This document shows, in pieces, positions 44,693 through 54,095 of a stretch of DNA of 64,000 nucleotides. The position numbers were made by a program, and so were the translations under genes. Source of the DNA: Chitinophagaceae bacterium UBA1931 (GTDB lineage: Bacteria > Bacteroidota > Bacteroidia > Chitinophagales > Chitinophagaceae); assembly GCA_002337125.1 (NCBI GenBank), contig DDFJ01000001.1:1-64000 (forward strand), in the 5' to 3' direction. A model generated the notes under the pieces. It was not told the origin of the DNA. It made no database searches and saw only the letters and a list, made by a program, of their open reading frames with translations. Positions within the stretch are counted from its first letter, which is position 1, and every line of letters begins with the position of its first letter.

Positions 44693-47143
44693 TTAAAATT
44701 TAATCACCAGTTTCTTTCCGTTATAGTTTACTGTTTTATCTGCCGGTTTTTCAGCATCAGCCTTGTTACTGTTCACCAGAATGATATTGAATTTCCTGCT
44801 TTCAAGCATTCCGGGGAAAGAACCATTTTTATCATTAATGGTGAGTGATTTGGTTTTATCGTTCCAGTTAAAAGTTATTGTTGAATAAATTCCTTTTTCA
44901 TAATTGTAATTGTCGTTCTCATCTTCGTACAGAATAAATTCCCCATTACTGCCTTCATATACACGAATTTCAAGACTGTCCCATTTCTTTTCGGTAGCAT
45001 ATTGAACCTGCGGGCCAAAAGGAATAATACTTCCTGATTTGATGTACAAAGGAATTTTATCAATGGTTGTTGCTTTTGTTATTTCCTGGCCTCCATTAAA
45101 TTTTTCGTTCGTCCAGAAATCGTACCATATGGTTCCTTCAGGTAAGTACACTTTTGCAGATTTTGATTCAGTGAAACTCACAGTTTGATTCTTGGTATCA
45201 TTGGACGCATCTTTTTTATCCCAACCGGTTTGTTCATTCGACCTTATAATAGTTTCAGGAGTATATTGAGCATTAACGATCGGAGCAACCAAAATAGATT
45301 TGCCAAACATATACTCGTTATTCATATCTGCAACTTTCTTATCATTGAAGTCCATCACTAAAGCACGCATAATAGTAGATTGCTGATTGGTTGCTGCCCA
45401 TGCAGCAGAATAGATATAGGGTAATAAGGAATAACGAAGATTGATTGTCTTTGCTATCGCATCGAATATTGGTTCGCCTTTTTTACCGAAGTTGTATATT
45501 TCTCTTGGTATATCAGTACCATGCGAACGCATCATAGGTGTAAATGCACCAAACTGTAACCAGCGGACATACAGTTCCTGAAATGCCGGGTTTTTATTTC
45601 CATCATCCCAACCTCTTTTGTAGGCATTTGCAAAAAAACCACCAATATCAGAGTTCCAATAAGGTATTGCACTTATTGAAAAGTTAAGGCCTGCAGGTAT
45701 CTGATTACGTAATGATTGCCATGAAGAATTCACATCTCCCGACCATGTGTTGGCTCCGTAACGTTGCTGACCAGCAAATGCAGAACGTGTAAGAATAAAT
45801 ACACGTTTGGCTGAATCAACAGCACGCTGATGCGTATAAACACCACCAACTGTCATTAACGGAAATGCATTGCGCACTTTTCTGAATGAACCCAGCCAGG
45901 TTTTGTTATCCATATCGGAGGGCTTAAAATCAAGATGATCCGGTTCTGATGAATCCATCCACCAACCATCTAAACCTAATGAATGCATATAGCTCAGGTA
46001 TTTCCAGTAGATATCTCTTGCTGCAGGATTGTAAGGATCATATACTCTTACACCGGAAGGATAATCCCTGTTGGGCGGCCATTTTTCAGAACCTGATTGA
46101 GGCCATGTGGTAAAATTCATGAGTGCATTTATACTGTCCAGTTCCCTGTATTGTTTCGTTTTAGGACCAAATGAATTCCAGATGGAGATGGTGAGATGTG
46201 CATTCAGTTTATGAACATCATTGACAAATTTTTTGGGGTTGGAAAAATCCACATTCAGAAAATCCATTGCATTCCATAAGTAATTGTTGCCCCAATACTG
46301 CCAGTCCTGTATAATGCCATCTAACGGTACTTTTAGCTCCCTGTATTTTTTTACAACTTCAACGGCCTCGTCCTGGCTTTTATAACGTTCTTTACTTTGA
46401 AAGAAACCATATGTCCATAAAGGAAACATCGGTACCTGTCCTGTTAAATTTCTCATACAGGCAATGACGCCATCGGCATTTGTACCATACATGAAATAGT
46501 AATCAATACAATCGCCCACTTCCGATTTAAAAGAGGTGGCTTCGGTATTATCGGTGAAAAGAGTAGGGGAGTAATTATCCCAAAACAAACCATATCCTTT
46601 TGCAGAAAGAAAGAACGGAACATAATCGTCTGTGTTGCCCTGTACCATGTTGAGCTTTACATTACGCTGAACCATTTTGCCCTGCTGCTGCTGACCTAAA
46701 CCATAAATGGCTTCGTCTTTATCCAATGCAAAAGCCTGTTCAACAGTATAAGTATTGCTGCCCGCATCATTAAAGGGCTTAAAGGATGTACTGTTTTCTT
46801 TTTCGTTCAGAAGTGCAATACCTGCATTGCTGTAAAAACTTATTGCTCCTGAAGTAAGGTTACACTTTACACTCAGCTTTTCACTTTTTACTGTAACCAT
46901 ACCTGCCTGTTCTTTGACAGTTAATTTTACCTGTTGCGGCACAGCAATTACTGAAAGACTTTTTTTGCTGAAAGAACTACCATCGGGTGATTTAATGATT
47001 CTTACTGTTGATGCATTGTAAAATTGTATTTCAACAGCAGTTTTGTTGATGGTTGTTTTTAGTCCTTCAGTTGTTTTCTGCCATGTTTGTGCCTGGCTGG
47101 CAGCCGTAGAACAAAAAAGTAAAAATAGAAGCTGTAGTCGCAT
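44693..47143 (-). CDS. GH31 alpha-xylosidase-like enzyme
   Basis: An 816-aa secreted GH31 protein without the PA14 insert of its neighbour. It has IIQDWQYWGNNYLW, nucleophile Asp397 in WWMDSSEPDHLDF and acid/base Asp470 in TWSGDVNSSWQSLRNQ. The signal peptide ends in SQAQ. The C-terminal beta domains are normal (YDFWTNEKFNGGQEI; LYEDENDNYNYEKG). It has about the usual length for bacterial alpha-xylosidases and shares the C-terminal pattern with the 870-aa GH31, so the two are distant paralogues probably differing in preferred aglycone. Confidence 0.87.
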   Translation of the reverse strand: MRLQLLFLLFCSTAASQAQTWQKTTEGLKTTINKTAVEIQFYNASTVRIIKSPDGSSFSKKSLSVIAVPQQVKLTVKEQAGMVTVKSEKLSVKCNLTSGAISFYSNAGIALLNEKENSTSFKPFNDAGSNTYTVEQAFALDKDEAIYGLGQQQQGKMVQRNVKLNMVQGNTDDYVPFFLSAKGYGLFWDNYSPTLFTDNTEATSFKSEVGDCIDYYFMYGTNADGVIACMRNLTGQVPMFPLWTYGFFQSKERYKSQDEAVEVVKKYRELKVPLDGIIQDWQYWGNNYLWNAMDFLNVDFSNPKKFVNDVHKLNAHLTISIWNSFGPKTKQYRELDSINALMNFTTWPQSGSEKWPPNRDYPSGVRVYDPYNPAARDIYWKYLSYMHSLGLDGWWMDSSEPDHLDFKPSDMDNKTWLGSFRKVRNAFPLMTVGGVYTHQRAVDSAKRVFILTRSAFAGQQRYGANTWSGDVNSSWQSLRNQIPAGLNFSISAIPYWNSDIGGFFANAYKRGWDDGNKNPAFQELYVRWLQFGAFTPMMRSHGTDIPREIYNFGKKGEPIFDAIAKTINLRYSLLPYIYSAAWAATNQQSTIMRALVMDFNDKKVADMNNEYMFGKSILVAPIVNAQYTPETIIRSNEQTGWDKKDASNDTKNQTVSFTESKSAKVYLPEGTIWYDFWTNEKFNGGQEITKATTIDKIPLYIKSGSIIPFGPQVQYATEKKWDSLEIRVYEGSNGEFILYEDENDNYNYEKGIYSTITFNWNDKTKSLTINDKNGSFPGMLESRKFNIILVNSNKADAEKPADKTVNYNGKKLVIKF

Positions 47144-47179
47144 AATAATTATTTAAAAGATGTGTTGTTTGCCTGAAAT

Positions 47180-48553
47180 TTATTTGTTGAACTGCCACCA
47201 ATCGAAGTTGAAAAGATCTTTTTCCCCTTTGAACACAAAGAATACATCATGAACACCTTGAATATTCTTAACAGGTGCGGTAATGGTTTTCCAAGTATCA
47301 CCTTCAGCTGAGGCTTTAACTTCAAGCGTGCCGATCAAAGGGCCGTTAATTTTGTCTGTATGGATCTCTATTTTGCCACCATACATTGCAGCAATACTTA
47401 CTTGTATTGATGAAGCACCCTTTGAAAAATCAGCACCCTGTACTTTAATATAATCTCCATTGTTAATTGATGTTACAAATACCCTGTCTGCAATTTTTTT
47501 CCCTCTGTTCCAGGGATTGTGTCTTTCCCATTCGGTAACGGTTTCGGTTTTTACACCTTCGCTGAAAGCGATGGTTTCAGCTTCTACTTTACTGTAAGGG
47601 TCAAGTGAGCCGAGTTGCTTTACACCTGTTACCGACCAAAAAGGTAATTTTTGAATAGTACCATCGTCATTGTAGGTTATTTTTTCTATACAAATAGAAC
47701 GTCTTTCGTAATGCCTGGCCATTGTTTGCTGCCCGATGGAATAATTAAAACCAAACACATACGAATTACCTTTATAATCAATTATGCCGGGGTGATTGCC
47801 GCTGGACCTTGGATCGCCATCCATAATACTTCCTTTGTATACCCATGGGCCGGTTGGCGAATTGCTCATAGCATAGCCAATGCCTTCCGGGCAGCAGGTT
47901 GATGCATAAGCCATATAATAATGACCGTTACGTTTATAAGCCCAGGGGCCTTCCTGATAATGAAAAGGATCAGGCTGTCCTTTAACTTTTGCAATGGAGC
48001 TATCTTTTATAATACCATTTGAATAAGAAATCATATCCTCATTCAGTTTCACGTAATATAAATTGGGATTGCCCCAATATAAATACGCTTGCCCATCGTC
48101 ATCTATAAACACGGTGGGATCAATATCGTCTGAACTGTTTTTGATAAGAGGTTTGCCTATCAGATCTTTAAAAGGGCCATAAGGATTATCTGCTACAAGT
48201 ACACCAATACCCAAACCATTTGGAACAGGACAATACAAATAAAATTTGCCGTTACGACTGATGCATTGTGCAGCCCAAGCACCATTATCTGTATTTACCC
48301 ATTTAAAGTTTTTTAAAGAAGCAACTTCACCATGATCAGTCCAGTTTACCATATCAGTTGAAGTGTAGAGTAACCAGTTTTGCATTTTAAAACCAAAAGC
48401 ATCATCTTCATCATGGCTGGTATAAAGAAATATCGTGTCGTGATAGACCATCGGTGCAGGATCGGCAGTAAACTTGGTTTGAATGATGGGATTTTGTGCA
48501 CCACACCATAAGCTTACCGTCATAGCCATCGCCGTAAATATTCTTTTTTTCAT
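47180..48553 (-). CDS. GH43 arabinofuranosidase with C-terminal CBM6
   Basis: A 457-aa secreted protein: signal peptide (ending CGAQ), GH43 propeller and CBM6-like domain (about 325-457, starting YSKVEAETIAFSEG and ending LFNFDWWQFNK). The base is Asp31 in FTADPAPMVYHDTIFLYTSH. The second Asp is in DDIDPTVFIDDDGQAYLYW and the acid Glu in YQEGPWAYKRNGHYYMAY. The order closely matches arabinoxylan arabinofuranohydrolases of the AXH type. Two cysteines in ASTCCPEGIGY are an uncommon local feature. It is preceded by a 77-bp gap, the largest inside the long run. Confidence 0.88.
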   Translation of the reverse strand: MKKRIFTAMAMTVSLWCGAQNPIIQTKFTADPAPMVYHDTIFLYTSHDEDDAFGFKMQNWLLYTSTDMVNWTDHGEVASLKNFKWVNTDNGAWAAQCISRNGKFYLYCPVPNGLGIGVLVADNPYGPFKDLIGKPLIKNSSDDIDPTVFIDDDGQAYLYWGNPNLYYVKLNEDMISYSNGIIKDSSIAKVKGQPDPFHYQEGPWAYKRNGHYYMAYASTCCPEGIGYAMSNSPTGPWVYKGSIMDGDPRSSGNHPGIIDYKGNSYVFGFNYSIGQQTMARHYERRSICIEKITYNDDGTIQKLPFWSVTGVKQLGSLDPYSKVEAETIAFSEGVKTETVTEWERHNPWNRGKKIADRVFVTSINNGDYIKVQGADFSKGASSIQVSIAAMYGGKIEIHTDKINGPLIGTLEVKASAEGDTWKTITAPVKNIQGVHDVFFVFKGEKDLFNFDWWQFNK

Positions 48554-48630
48554 TTACAATGTTTTAATTATTTCATTGTCACTTAAAGTAATTTTCTCTT
48601 CGGTTGTCAAATACAAGCTGAGCCAATATG

Positions 48631-49479
48631 CTATTCTGTTTCTTTTACTTTGATCCCCAGCAATGCAAGCATTTGCGCTGCATATCTTTCTCCCAGTATG
48701 CGGTATCCTTCTGCAGTAAAATGTAAATTGTCTGCAGCATCAGGACAACCAGCGGATGATATTACATACGCATTTTTTATTTCTTCTGGCAATGTGGCAA
48801 TGATCTTGTTCATTCCTGCACAAACACCACCTTGGTCTGCATTCACTGTTTCGCCTGCAAGAAGCGGAACAGAATCAGGAGCAAGGTTGAGGTCTTGTAA
48901 AAGATTATTGTAAACAATTTTCACTTTGCCGGGCCATGTTGTATCGCCGGTATTCGATTCACCCTGGTGTAATAAAATGCCTTTGATGATTCCATCTTTC
49001 TGTGCGAGTTTTGCCATTTCAACTAAACGGGCATAAGGATTTCCATCATACTCATTGATCATTCCTTTCATCCATGACGGAGCTGTTTCAACATATGACT
49101 GGTAATGATCTTTATCAAACAATTCAATTTTACAACCGCCAACTGCAACATTGATGATGCCTATTCTTACATCCTTTGGCAGATTGGCAACCATTGTTCT
49201 TCCAAAAAAATCGGTAAGCGTAAGACCTGTTCTGCAACGGCACAAGGGTGGTACTGCTGTATACCATTTTCCTTTTTCCCTGTTAATAGCCGGACAATTC
49301 ACTGCTTCCATTACCTGGAAACGTGGATCAATATTTACGGTGTCTTCTGGTCTTATCCTGGCATTGCCTTCCATATTGGATTGACCGAAGCTGAGAAAAA
49401 TATAAAATTTCTTATCCTGTGAAAAGGATTGTAAGGAAACCAACATCAATGCGACTGTTATCAGTTGTTTTATTTTCAT
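48631..49479 (-). CDS. CE6-like acetyl(xylan) esterase, SGNH/SASA fold
   Basis: A 282-aa secreted esterase. ATG at 49479 is chosen because a longer frame would run into the upstream GH3 gene and would hide the signal peptide (MKIKQLITVALMLVSLQSFS). The nucleophile Ser lies in SFGQSNMEG. HQGESNTGD and the C-terminal DNLHFTAEGY provide the remaining conserved residues, including the Asp-x-x-His pair. The fold is that of CE6 and sialate O-acetylesterase-like enzymes, so removal of acetyl groups from xylan is likely in this context. It is 26 bp from the GH3 gene. Confidence 0.82.
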   Translation of the reverse strand: MKIKQLITVALMLVSLQSFSQDKKFYIFLSFGQSNMEGNARIRPEDTVNIDPRFQVMEAVNCPAINREKGKWYTAVPPLCRCRTGLTLTDFFGRTMVANLPKDVRIGIINVAVGGCKIELFDKDHYQSYVETAPSWMKGMINEYDGNPYARLVEMAKLAQKDGIIKGILLHQGESNTGDTTWPGKVKIVYNNLLQDLNLAPDSVPLLAGETVNADQGGVCAGMNKIIATLPEEIKNAYVISSAGCPDAADNLHFTAEGYRILGERYAAQMLALLGIKVKETE

Positions 49480-49505
49480 ATACTGTTTTTTAAGTACTGC
49501 ATTAT

Positions 49506-52118
49506 TTACAGCACAGTTATTTTTATCATTTTCAGATCTTTTGCAGCAGAGCTGTTGCCATACCACAATTCATATTCGCCGGGAGTTACTTCCATCTGCA
49601 ATGTTTTATCATTGTAAAACTCAAAAGCTGAAGGTTGTAAATCAATCACTGCATTAACAGTTTTGCCAGCTGCTATTTCTGTTCTTTTAAAACCTCTTAA
49701 TGTTTTTACAGGCCCGTTTATGTCATTTACCTTTTTAACATACACCTGTACGATTTCTGTACCGTTTCTTTTACCGGTATTGGTAACAGGTATGGTAACA
49801 GAAAGACTTTCATCTTTTTTAATTTGTGTTTTGTTCGGCTGTGCTTCTCCGATTCTGAAGCTGGTATAGCTTAATCCGTAACCAAAGGGGAAGAGAGGTT
49901 CGGTTGTCATATACCGGTATGTTCTTCCTTTCATGGAATAATCTTCAAAGTCGGCCAGTTGTGTTGTGTCTTTGTAAAAAGTAATAGGAAGTTTTCCGGA
50001 AGGATTGTAATCGCCAAACAATACATCGGCAACAGCCTGACCACCTGATTCACCTCCGTACCATGCCTGCAGAATGGCATCACAACTTTGTGTTTCAGGA
50101 ACCATGCCGATTGCAGAACCGGAGCAATTCACAAAAATCACTTTCTTGCCGGCAGCTTTCAATGCCTTTAAGCAATTACGTTGTACCAATGGTAATTCAA
50201 TATCGGTACGGTCGCCTCCTTTAAAGCCGGGATAATTCACCGGCATTTCTTCACCTTCCAGTAAGGTTGAAAGTCCGCCAACAAAAACAACCACATCAAT
50301 TCCTTTGAGTTTATTGATGAGACCACTAAAATCAACATCCAGTTCTTTTCCGAAATCAAATTCAAGATTGGCCTGCCAGTTGTTTAATTGTGCATACCTT
50401 ATTTCAATCTTGTATGTTTTGCCCTTTTCAACGTTGTAAGCAATTCTTGAAGGAAGCGTACGCCAGTTGTTATACTTTGCAAGTGATTGTCCATTGACCA
50501 ATAATTCAAAATAACCTGTTGCACCTGCTTTAAAAACAATTTCTTCTGTTTCGGGTGCAGTAAATTCAGTTTCATATTTTGCAGAAAAACCTACGAGTTT
50601 AACACCTGATGCAAATTCATGATCTCCTGCTGTAGTTATTTTAAACGGATTAGTAACCTGGTCTGTAATCACAACATCACCAGTTAGTTCACGGTTGTTC
50701 CAATAAGTGGCTTTAAATCCTTTTTTGCCTTCAGCAATTGTTTTTGAAAAATAGCTTTGTGTTACTTTATTCTCCACTGCATCGCAGGCCTTATCATACA
50801 GCACACTGTTTGCAGGAAGTTTTGATTTGATACCATTGAGTATGCTGATGGTTCGTACTGGTGTGCCATTATAATTTCCCCAAAGCATGGGTTCATTATC
50901 AGCATTCGGTCCAATCACTGCAATTTTCTTTGTTGATTTATAAATGGGAAGAAGATTGTTTTTGTTCTGCAACAATGTCATTGATTCAAGCGCCATATCG
51001 AATGCCAGTTTCCTGTGCTCTTCATTGTTGACGATTGACATGGGAATATTTGCCCATGGTACAATTGAATTATCATCAAAATCGCCTAAATCAAAACGGC
51101 TGATTAAAATTTTGAGTAAATGCGTATCAATTTCCTTTTCAGTAATCAATCCTTTGGCAACAGCTTCCGGTAATTTTTCATACGCATATCCCTGCCATAC
51201 ACATTCAACATCAGTTCCAGATAAAACAGCTTTTGATGAAGCATGTGCAGCATCTGATGATGTTTTATGACTGGTGAAAAAATCAGTTACGGCACCGCAA
51301 TCAGATACAACCACATATTTAAAACCCCATTTGTTACGGAGAATGGTTTGTAACAACATGCTGTTACCGCAACAAGGTTCATCATCCAAACGCTGATAAG
51401 CACACATTACCTGGCGCACATCTGCATCCTGCACCAATGATTTAAATGCAGGCAGATAAGTTTCCCATAAATCTCTTGGATTAACGTTGTTGAGGTTTAG
51501 TGTATGCCTGCTCCATTCAGGACCAGAATGCACTGCATAATGTTTGGCACATGCAAGCAGCTTACGGTATTTTGCATCAGCAGGGCCTTGCAATCCTTTC
51601 ACAACAGAAACACCCATTCTTGAAGTGAGATAAGGATCTTCACCATAGGTTTCCTGGCCACGGCCCCAGCGTGGATCACGAAAGATATTGACATTGGGTG
51701 TCCACACAGAAAGACTTAAGAAGCGCCTGTTTTCTTTTCCGTTTCTCAATGCATCATGATATTTAGCTCTCACTTCATCAGAAGTAGCATTGAAAATTTT
51801 AAACACTAATGCATCATCAAATGATGCAGCCATTCCAATAGGCTCTGGAAAAACCGTCACATTATCATTGTTGGCAAGCCCGTGCAACGCTTCACTCCAC
51901 CAATTGAATTTTTTTATACCCAGTCTTGGTATTGCAGGCGATTGATCAAACATCAATGAAGCCTTTTCTTCCAACGTTAATCTGGATATTAAATCTTTAG
52001 CCCGCTGTTCTGAACTTAAAGCAGGGTTTTGGTAAGGAAGCTGCTGTGCAACTGCTGTTACAGCAGAAAAAGACAGGCAGCATCCAACAAATAATATTTT
52101 TACAGTTCCTCTTTTCAT
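49506..52118 (-). CDS. GH3 beta-xylosidase/glucosidase with PA14 domain
   Basis: An 870-aa secreted GH3 protein nearly identical in length and domain order to the one at 11432: barrel, second domain with PA14-like insert (about 440-600) and fibronectin-III-like end. The nucleophile is Asp273 in VSDCGAVTDFF. KHYAVHSGPEWSRH and NWWSEALHGLAN mark the substrate-binding regions. The signal peptide ends in AVAQ. The two GH3 proteins differ in many positions, so they are old paralogues, perhaps with distinct preference for xylose or glucose. Neighbours are the CE6-like gene and the tandem CE1 gene. Confidence 0.88.
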   Translation of the reverse strand: MKRGTVKILFVGCCLSFSAVTAVAQQLPYQNPALSSEQRAKDLISRLTLEEKASLMFDQSPAIPRLGIKKFNWWSEALHGLANNDNVTVFPEPIGMAASFDDALVFKIFNATSDEVRAKYHDALRNGKENRRFLSLSVWTPNVNIFRDPRWGRGQETYGEDPYLTSRMGVSVVKGLQGPADAKYRKLLACAKHYAVHSGPEWSRHTLNLNNVNPRDLWETYLPAFKSLVQDADVRQVMCAYQRLDDEPCCGNSMLLQTILRNKWGFKYVVVSDCGAVTDFFTSHKTSSDAAHASSKAVLSGTDVECVWQGYAYEKLPEAVAKGLITEKEIDTHLLKILISRFDLGDFDDNSIVPWANIPMSIVNNEEHRKLAFDMALESMTLLQNKNNLLPIYKSTKKIAVIGPNADNEPMLWGNYNGTPVRTISILNGIKSKLPANSVLYDKACDAVENKVTQSYFSKTIAEGKKGFKATYWNNRELTGDVVITDQVTNPFKITTAGDHEFASGVKLVGFSAKYETEFTAPETEEIVFKAGATGYFELLVNGQSLAKYNNWRTLPSRIAYNVEKGKTYKIEIRYAQLNNWQANLEFDFGKELDVDFSGLINKLKGIDVVVFVGGLSTLLEGEEMPVNYPGFKGGDRTDIELPLVQRNCLKALKAAGKKVIFVNCSGSAIGMVPETQSCDAILQAWYGGESGGQAVADVLFGDYNPSGKLPITFYKDTTQLADFEDYSMKGRTYRYMTTEPLFPFGYGLSYTSFRIGEAQPNKTQIKKDESLSVTIPVTNTGKRNGTEIVQVYVKKVNDINGPVKTLRGFKRTEIAAGKTVNAVIDLQPSAFEFYNDKTLQMEVTPGEYELWYGNSSAAKDLKMIKITVL

Positions 52119-52137
52119 ACTTGTTAATTCAAGTCAT

Positions 52138-54063
52138 TTATTTAAAAAGCACTTGTGCAAAATTGTACAGGTTGTTTCTCCATACCGGCCATGTATGACC
52201 GCCGGGATATTCGCTGTACACATATTTCACACCCATTTCATCAAACCTGCCCAGCATTATTTTGCAGTTTTTATAAGCAATATCTTCTTTGCCTCCCATG
52301 GCAATCCAGAAGCTTTTTAAATTATTGTTGATTGTAGCTGCGTTTTGCTTCATGAAATCATACTGAGGTTCTGCCAGCGCTGGTTGATTGCTCCACCAAC
52401 CTGAACTGAATACACCCAGGTAAGAAAACATGCCTGTGTTTTTTATACCAGCATATAATGTTTGCAAACCACCCATTGACAAACCAGCCAGTGCACGATT
52501 GTTTGCACCTGTTTCTACACGAAAATTATTTTCGATAAATGGTATTACACTTTGCTTCAATTCGTTTTCAAATGTTTTCAGCGATTGTTCGCCAAACCCT
52601 GCAAGACCACCACCACTGAAATTTCCATCCATCATTACAATGATCATTGGGCGGGCTTTCTTTGAAGCAATCAGGTTATCTAAAATCAAATCGGTTTTTC
52701 CCTGTTGCGACCAGCCTCTTTCATCTTCACCACCACCATGTAACAAATACAATACAGGATATTTCGCTGTTAAATTGGAATCGTAAGAAGGTGGAGTGTA
52801 CACATAACATTGCCTCCATGAATTGGTAACTCTTGAATAATATTTTTTGATCCGGATATCACCGTGCGGAACATTACGTATGGCATAATAGCTGCCACCG
52901 GCAAAAGGAATTTCAATACCACTTGCCATTCTGCTCATTCCATAGAATGATTCACTTGCAGGATCAGCAACAGCAACACCATCGATCAGTAATGAATAGT
53001 AATGAAAACCTTCGCTGATGGAATCAGTGGTAACAGACCATACACCGTTTTCATCTTTCACTAAATCATATTTTTTACCAAGATCAATCTGAACCTTTTT
53101 TGCATCAGGAGCTTTGATGCTGAATTTCACACGGCTGTCGCTCATAATCTGCGGGAATGCTCCGTTGCGTATGTTGGTGGAAGCAGGTGCACCTGCTACA
53201 GGATATTTTGAGAAAGTTGATGGATCAACCGTTTTGAAGATCAGTTGTGAAAACATATACAGGCTGTTCTTCCACACTTTGAAATCATGCACACCCGGTT
53301 CAACAAAATAAATATGCGGTACATTATTTTTTTCGAAGTAATCATGTGTTCTCTTACTGAAAGTGATCAAACCATCACTTGCACCACATGAAATCCAAAG
53401 TAATTTGAGTTTGGTTTTTGCCGCTTCAACATCAGGTAATAATTCCTGAGGTGATTTTGTATTTGGTGCAGATGAAAATCCACCAACCCATGAAAACACA
53501 TCCAGGTTTCCTAATCCAAAATTCAATGATTGTCCGCCGCCCATTGAAAGACCTGCAACTGCCCTGTGATCTTTATCAGCAATAACAGGATATTTTTTTT
53601 CGATGAAAGGAATCAAATCATTTAGCAGATCTTTTTCAAATGTTGCAAATGCCTGTACCTTATCCGGTGCCATGATGTTACCTGTTGCACGGTCATCTTT
53701 CATTGCTCTTCCGTTGGGCATCACAACAATCATTGGCTCAATTTTTCCATCAGCATACAGGTTGTCAAGAATCACCTGTGGCTTACCACCATTCAGCCAT
53801 TCATTCTCATCTCCGCCAATTCCATGAAGCAGGTACAGAACCGGGTATTTCTTGTTCTTTGAAAAACCAGGAGGAGTGTAGATGGTTACGTTTCGTTTTG
53901 CACCAACTGTTTTTGAGTTGTATACAACGGTATCAACTTTACCATGTGGTATTAAAGGACGCACCGTATCAAAACCCGGTGCTGAAGGTTTTACTGCATT
54001 CTGTGCAGTTGCAGTTTGATTCAGTAAAAACAAAATCAGTATAAATTGTAAGACTTGTTTCAT
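52138..54063 (-). CDS. Tandem CE1 esterase: CE1-CBM48-CE1
   Basis: A 641-aa secreted protein with two complete alpha/beta-hydrolase esterase domains. Domain 1 (about 25-285) has YPVLYLLHGIGGDENEW, nucleophile Ser173 in GLSMGGGQS and His in GVHDFKVWK. A CBM48/E-set-like segment (about 300-385: RVKFSIKAPDAKKVQIDLG) links it to domain 2 (about 390-641). Domain 2 has YPVLYLLHGGGEDERGW, Ser529 in GLSMGGLQT and His in GGHTWPVWR. CE1 includes feruloyl and acetylxylan esterases, so one chain may remove two ester types or act twice. The CBM48-CE1 half resembles the two single-domain esterases downstream. Confidence 0.9.
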   Translation of the reverse strand: MKQVLQFILILFLLNQTATAQNAVKPSAPGFDTVRPLIPHGKVDTVVYNSKTVGAKRNVTIYTPPGFSKNKKYPVLYLLHGIGGDENEWLNGGKPQVILDNLYADGKIEPMIVVMPNGRAMKDDRATGNIMAPDKVQAFATFEKDLLNDLIPFIEKKYPVIADKDHRAVAGLSMGGGQSLNFGLGNLDVFSWVGGFSSAPNTKSPQELLPDVEAAKTKLKLLWISCGASDGLITFSKRTHDYFEKNNVPHIYFVEPGVHDFKVWKNSLYMFSQLIFKTVDPSTFSKYPVAGAPASTNIRNGAFPQIMSDSRVKFSIKAPDAKKVQIDLGKKYDLVKDENGVWSVTTDSISEGFHYYSLLIDGVAVADPASESFYGMSRMASGIEIPFAGGSYYAIRNVPHGDIRIKKYYSRVTNSWRQCYVYTPPSYDSNLTAKYPVLYLLHGGGEDERGWSQQGKTDLILDNLIASKKARPMIIVMMDGNFSGGGLAGFGEQSLKTFENELKQSVIPFIENNFRVETGANNRALAGLSMGGLQTLYAGIKNTGMFSYLGVFSSGWWSNQPALAEPQYDFMKQNAATINNNLKSFWIAMGGKEDIAYKNCKIMLGRFDEMGVKYVYSEYPGGHTWPVWRNNLYNFAQVLFK

Positions 54064-54095
54064 ATGCTTGCTTTGGTTTTTAAACGTGTTCTTTT

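Noticed and set aside
40105..47143. Interpretation of the cluster as a xyloglucan locus
   Set aside because: Alpha-xylosidases and fucosidases fit, but no endo-xyloglucanase or beta-galactosidase is seen, whereas xylan-specific GH10, GH8, GH115 and CE15 are.
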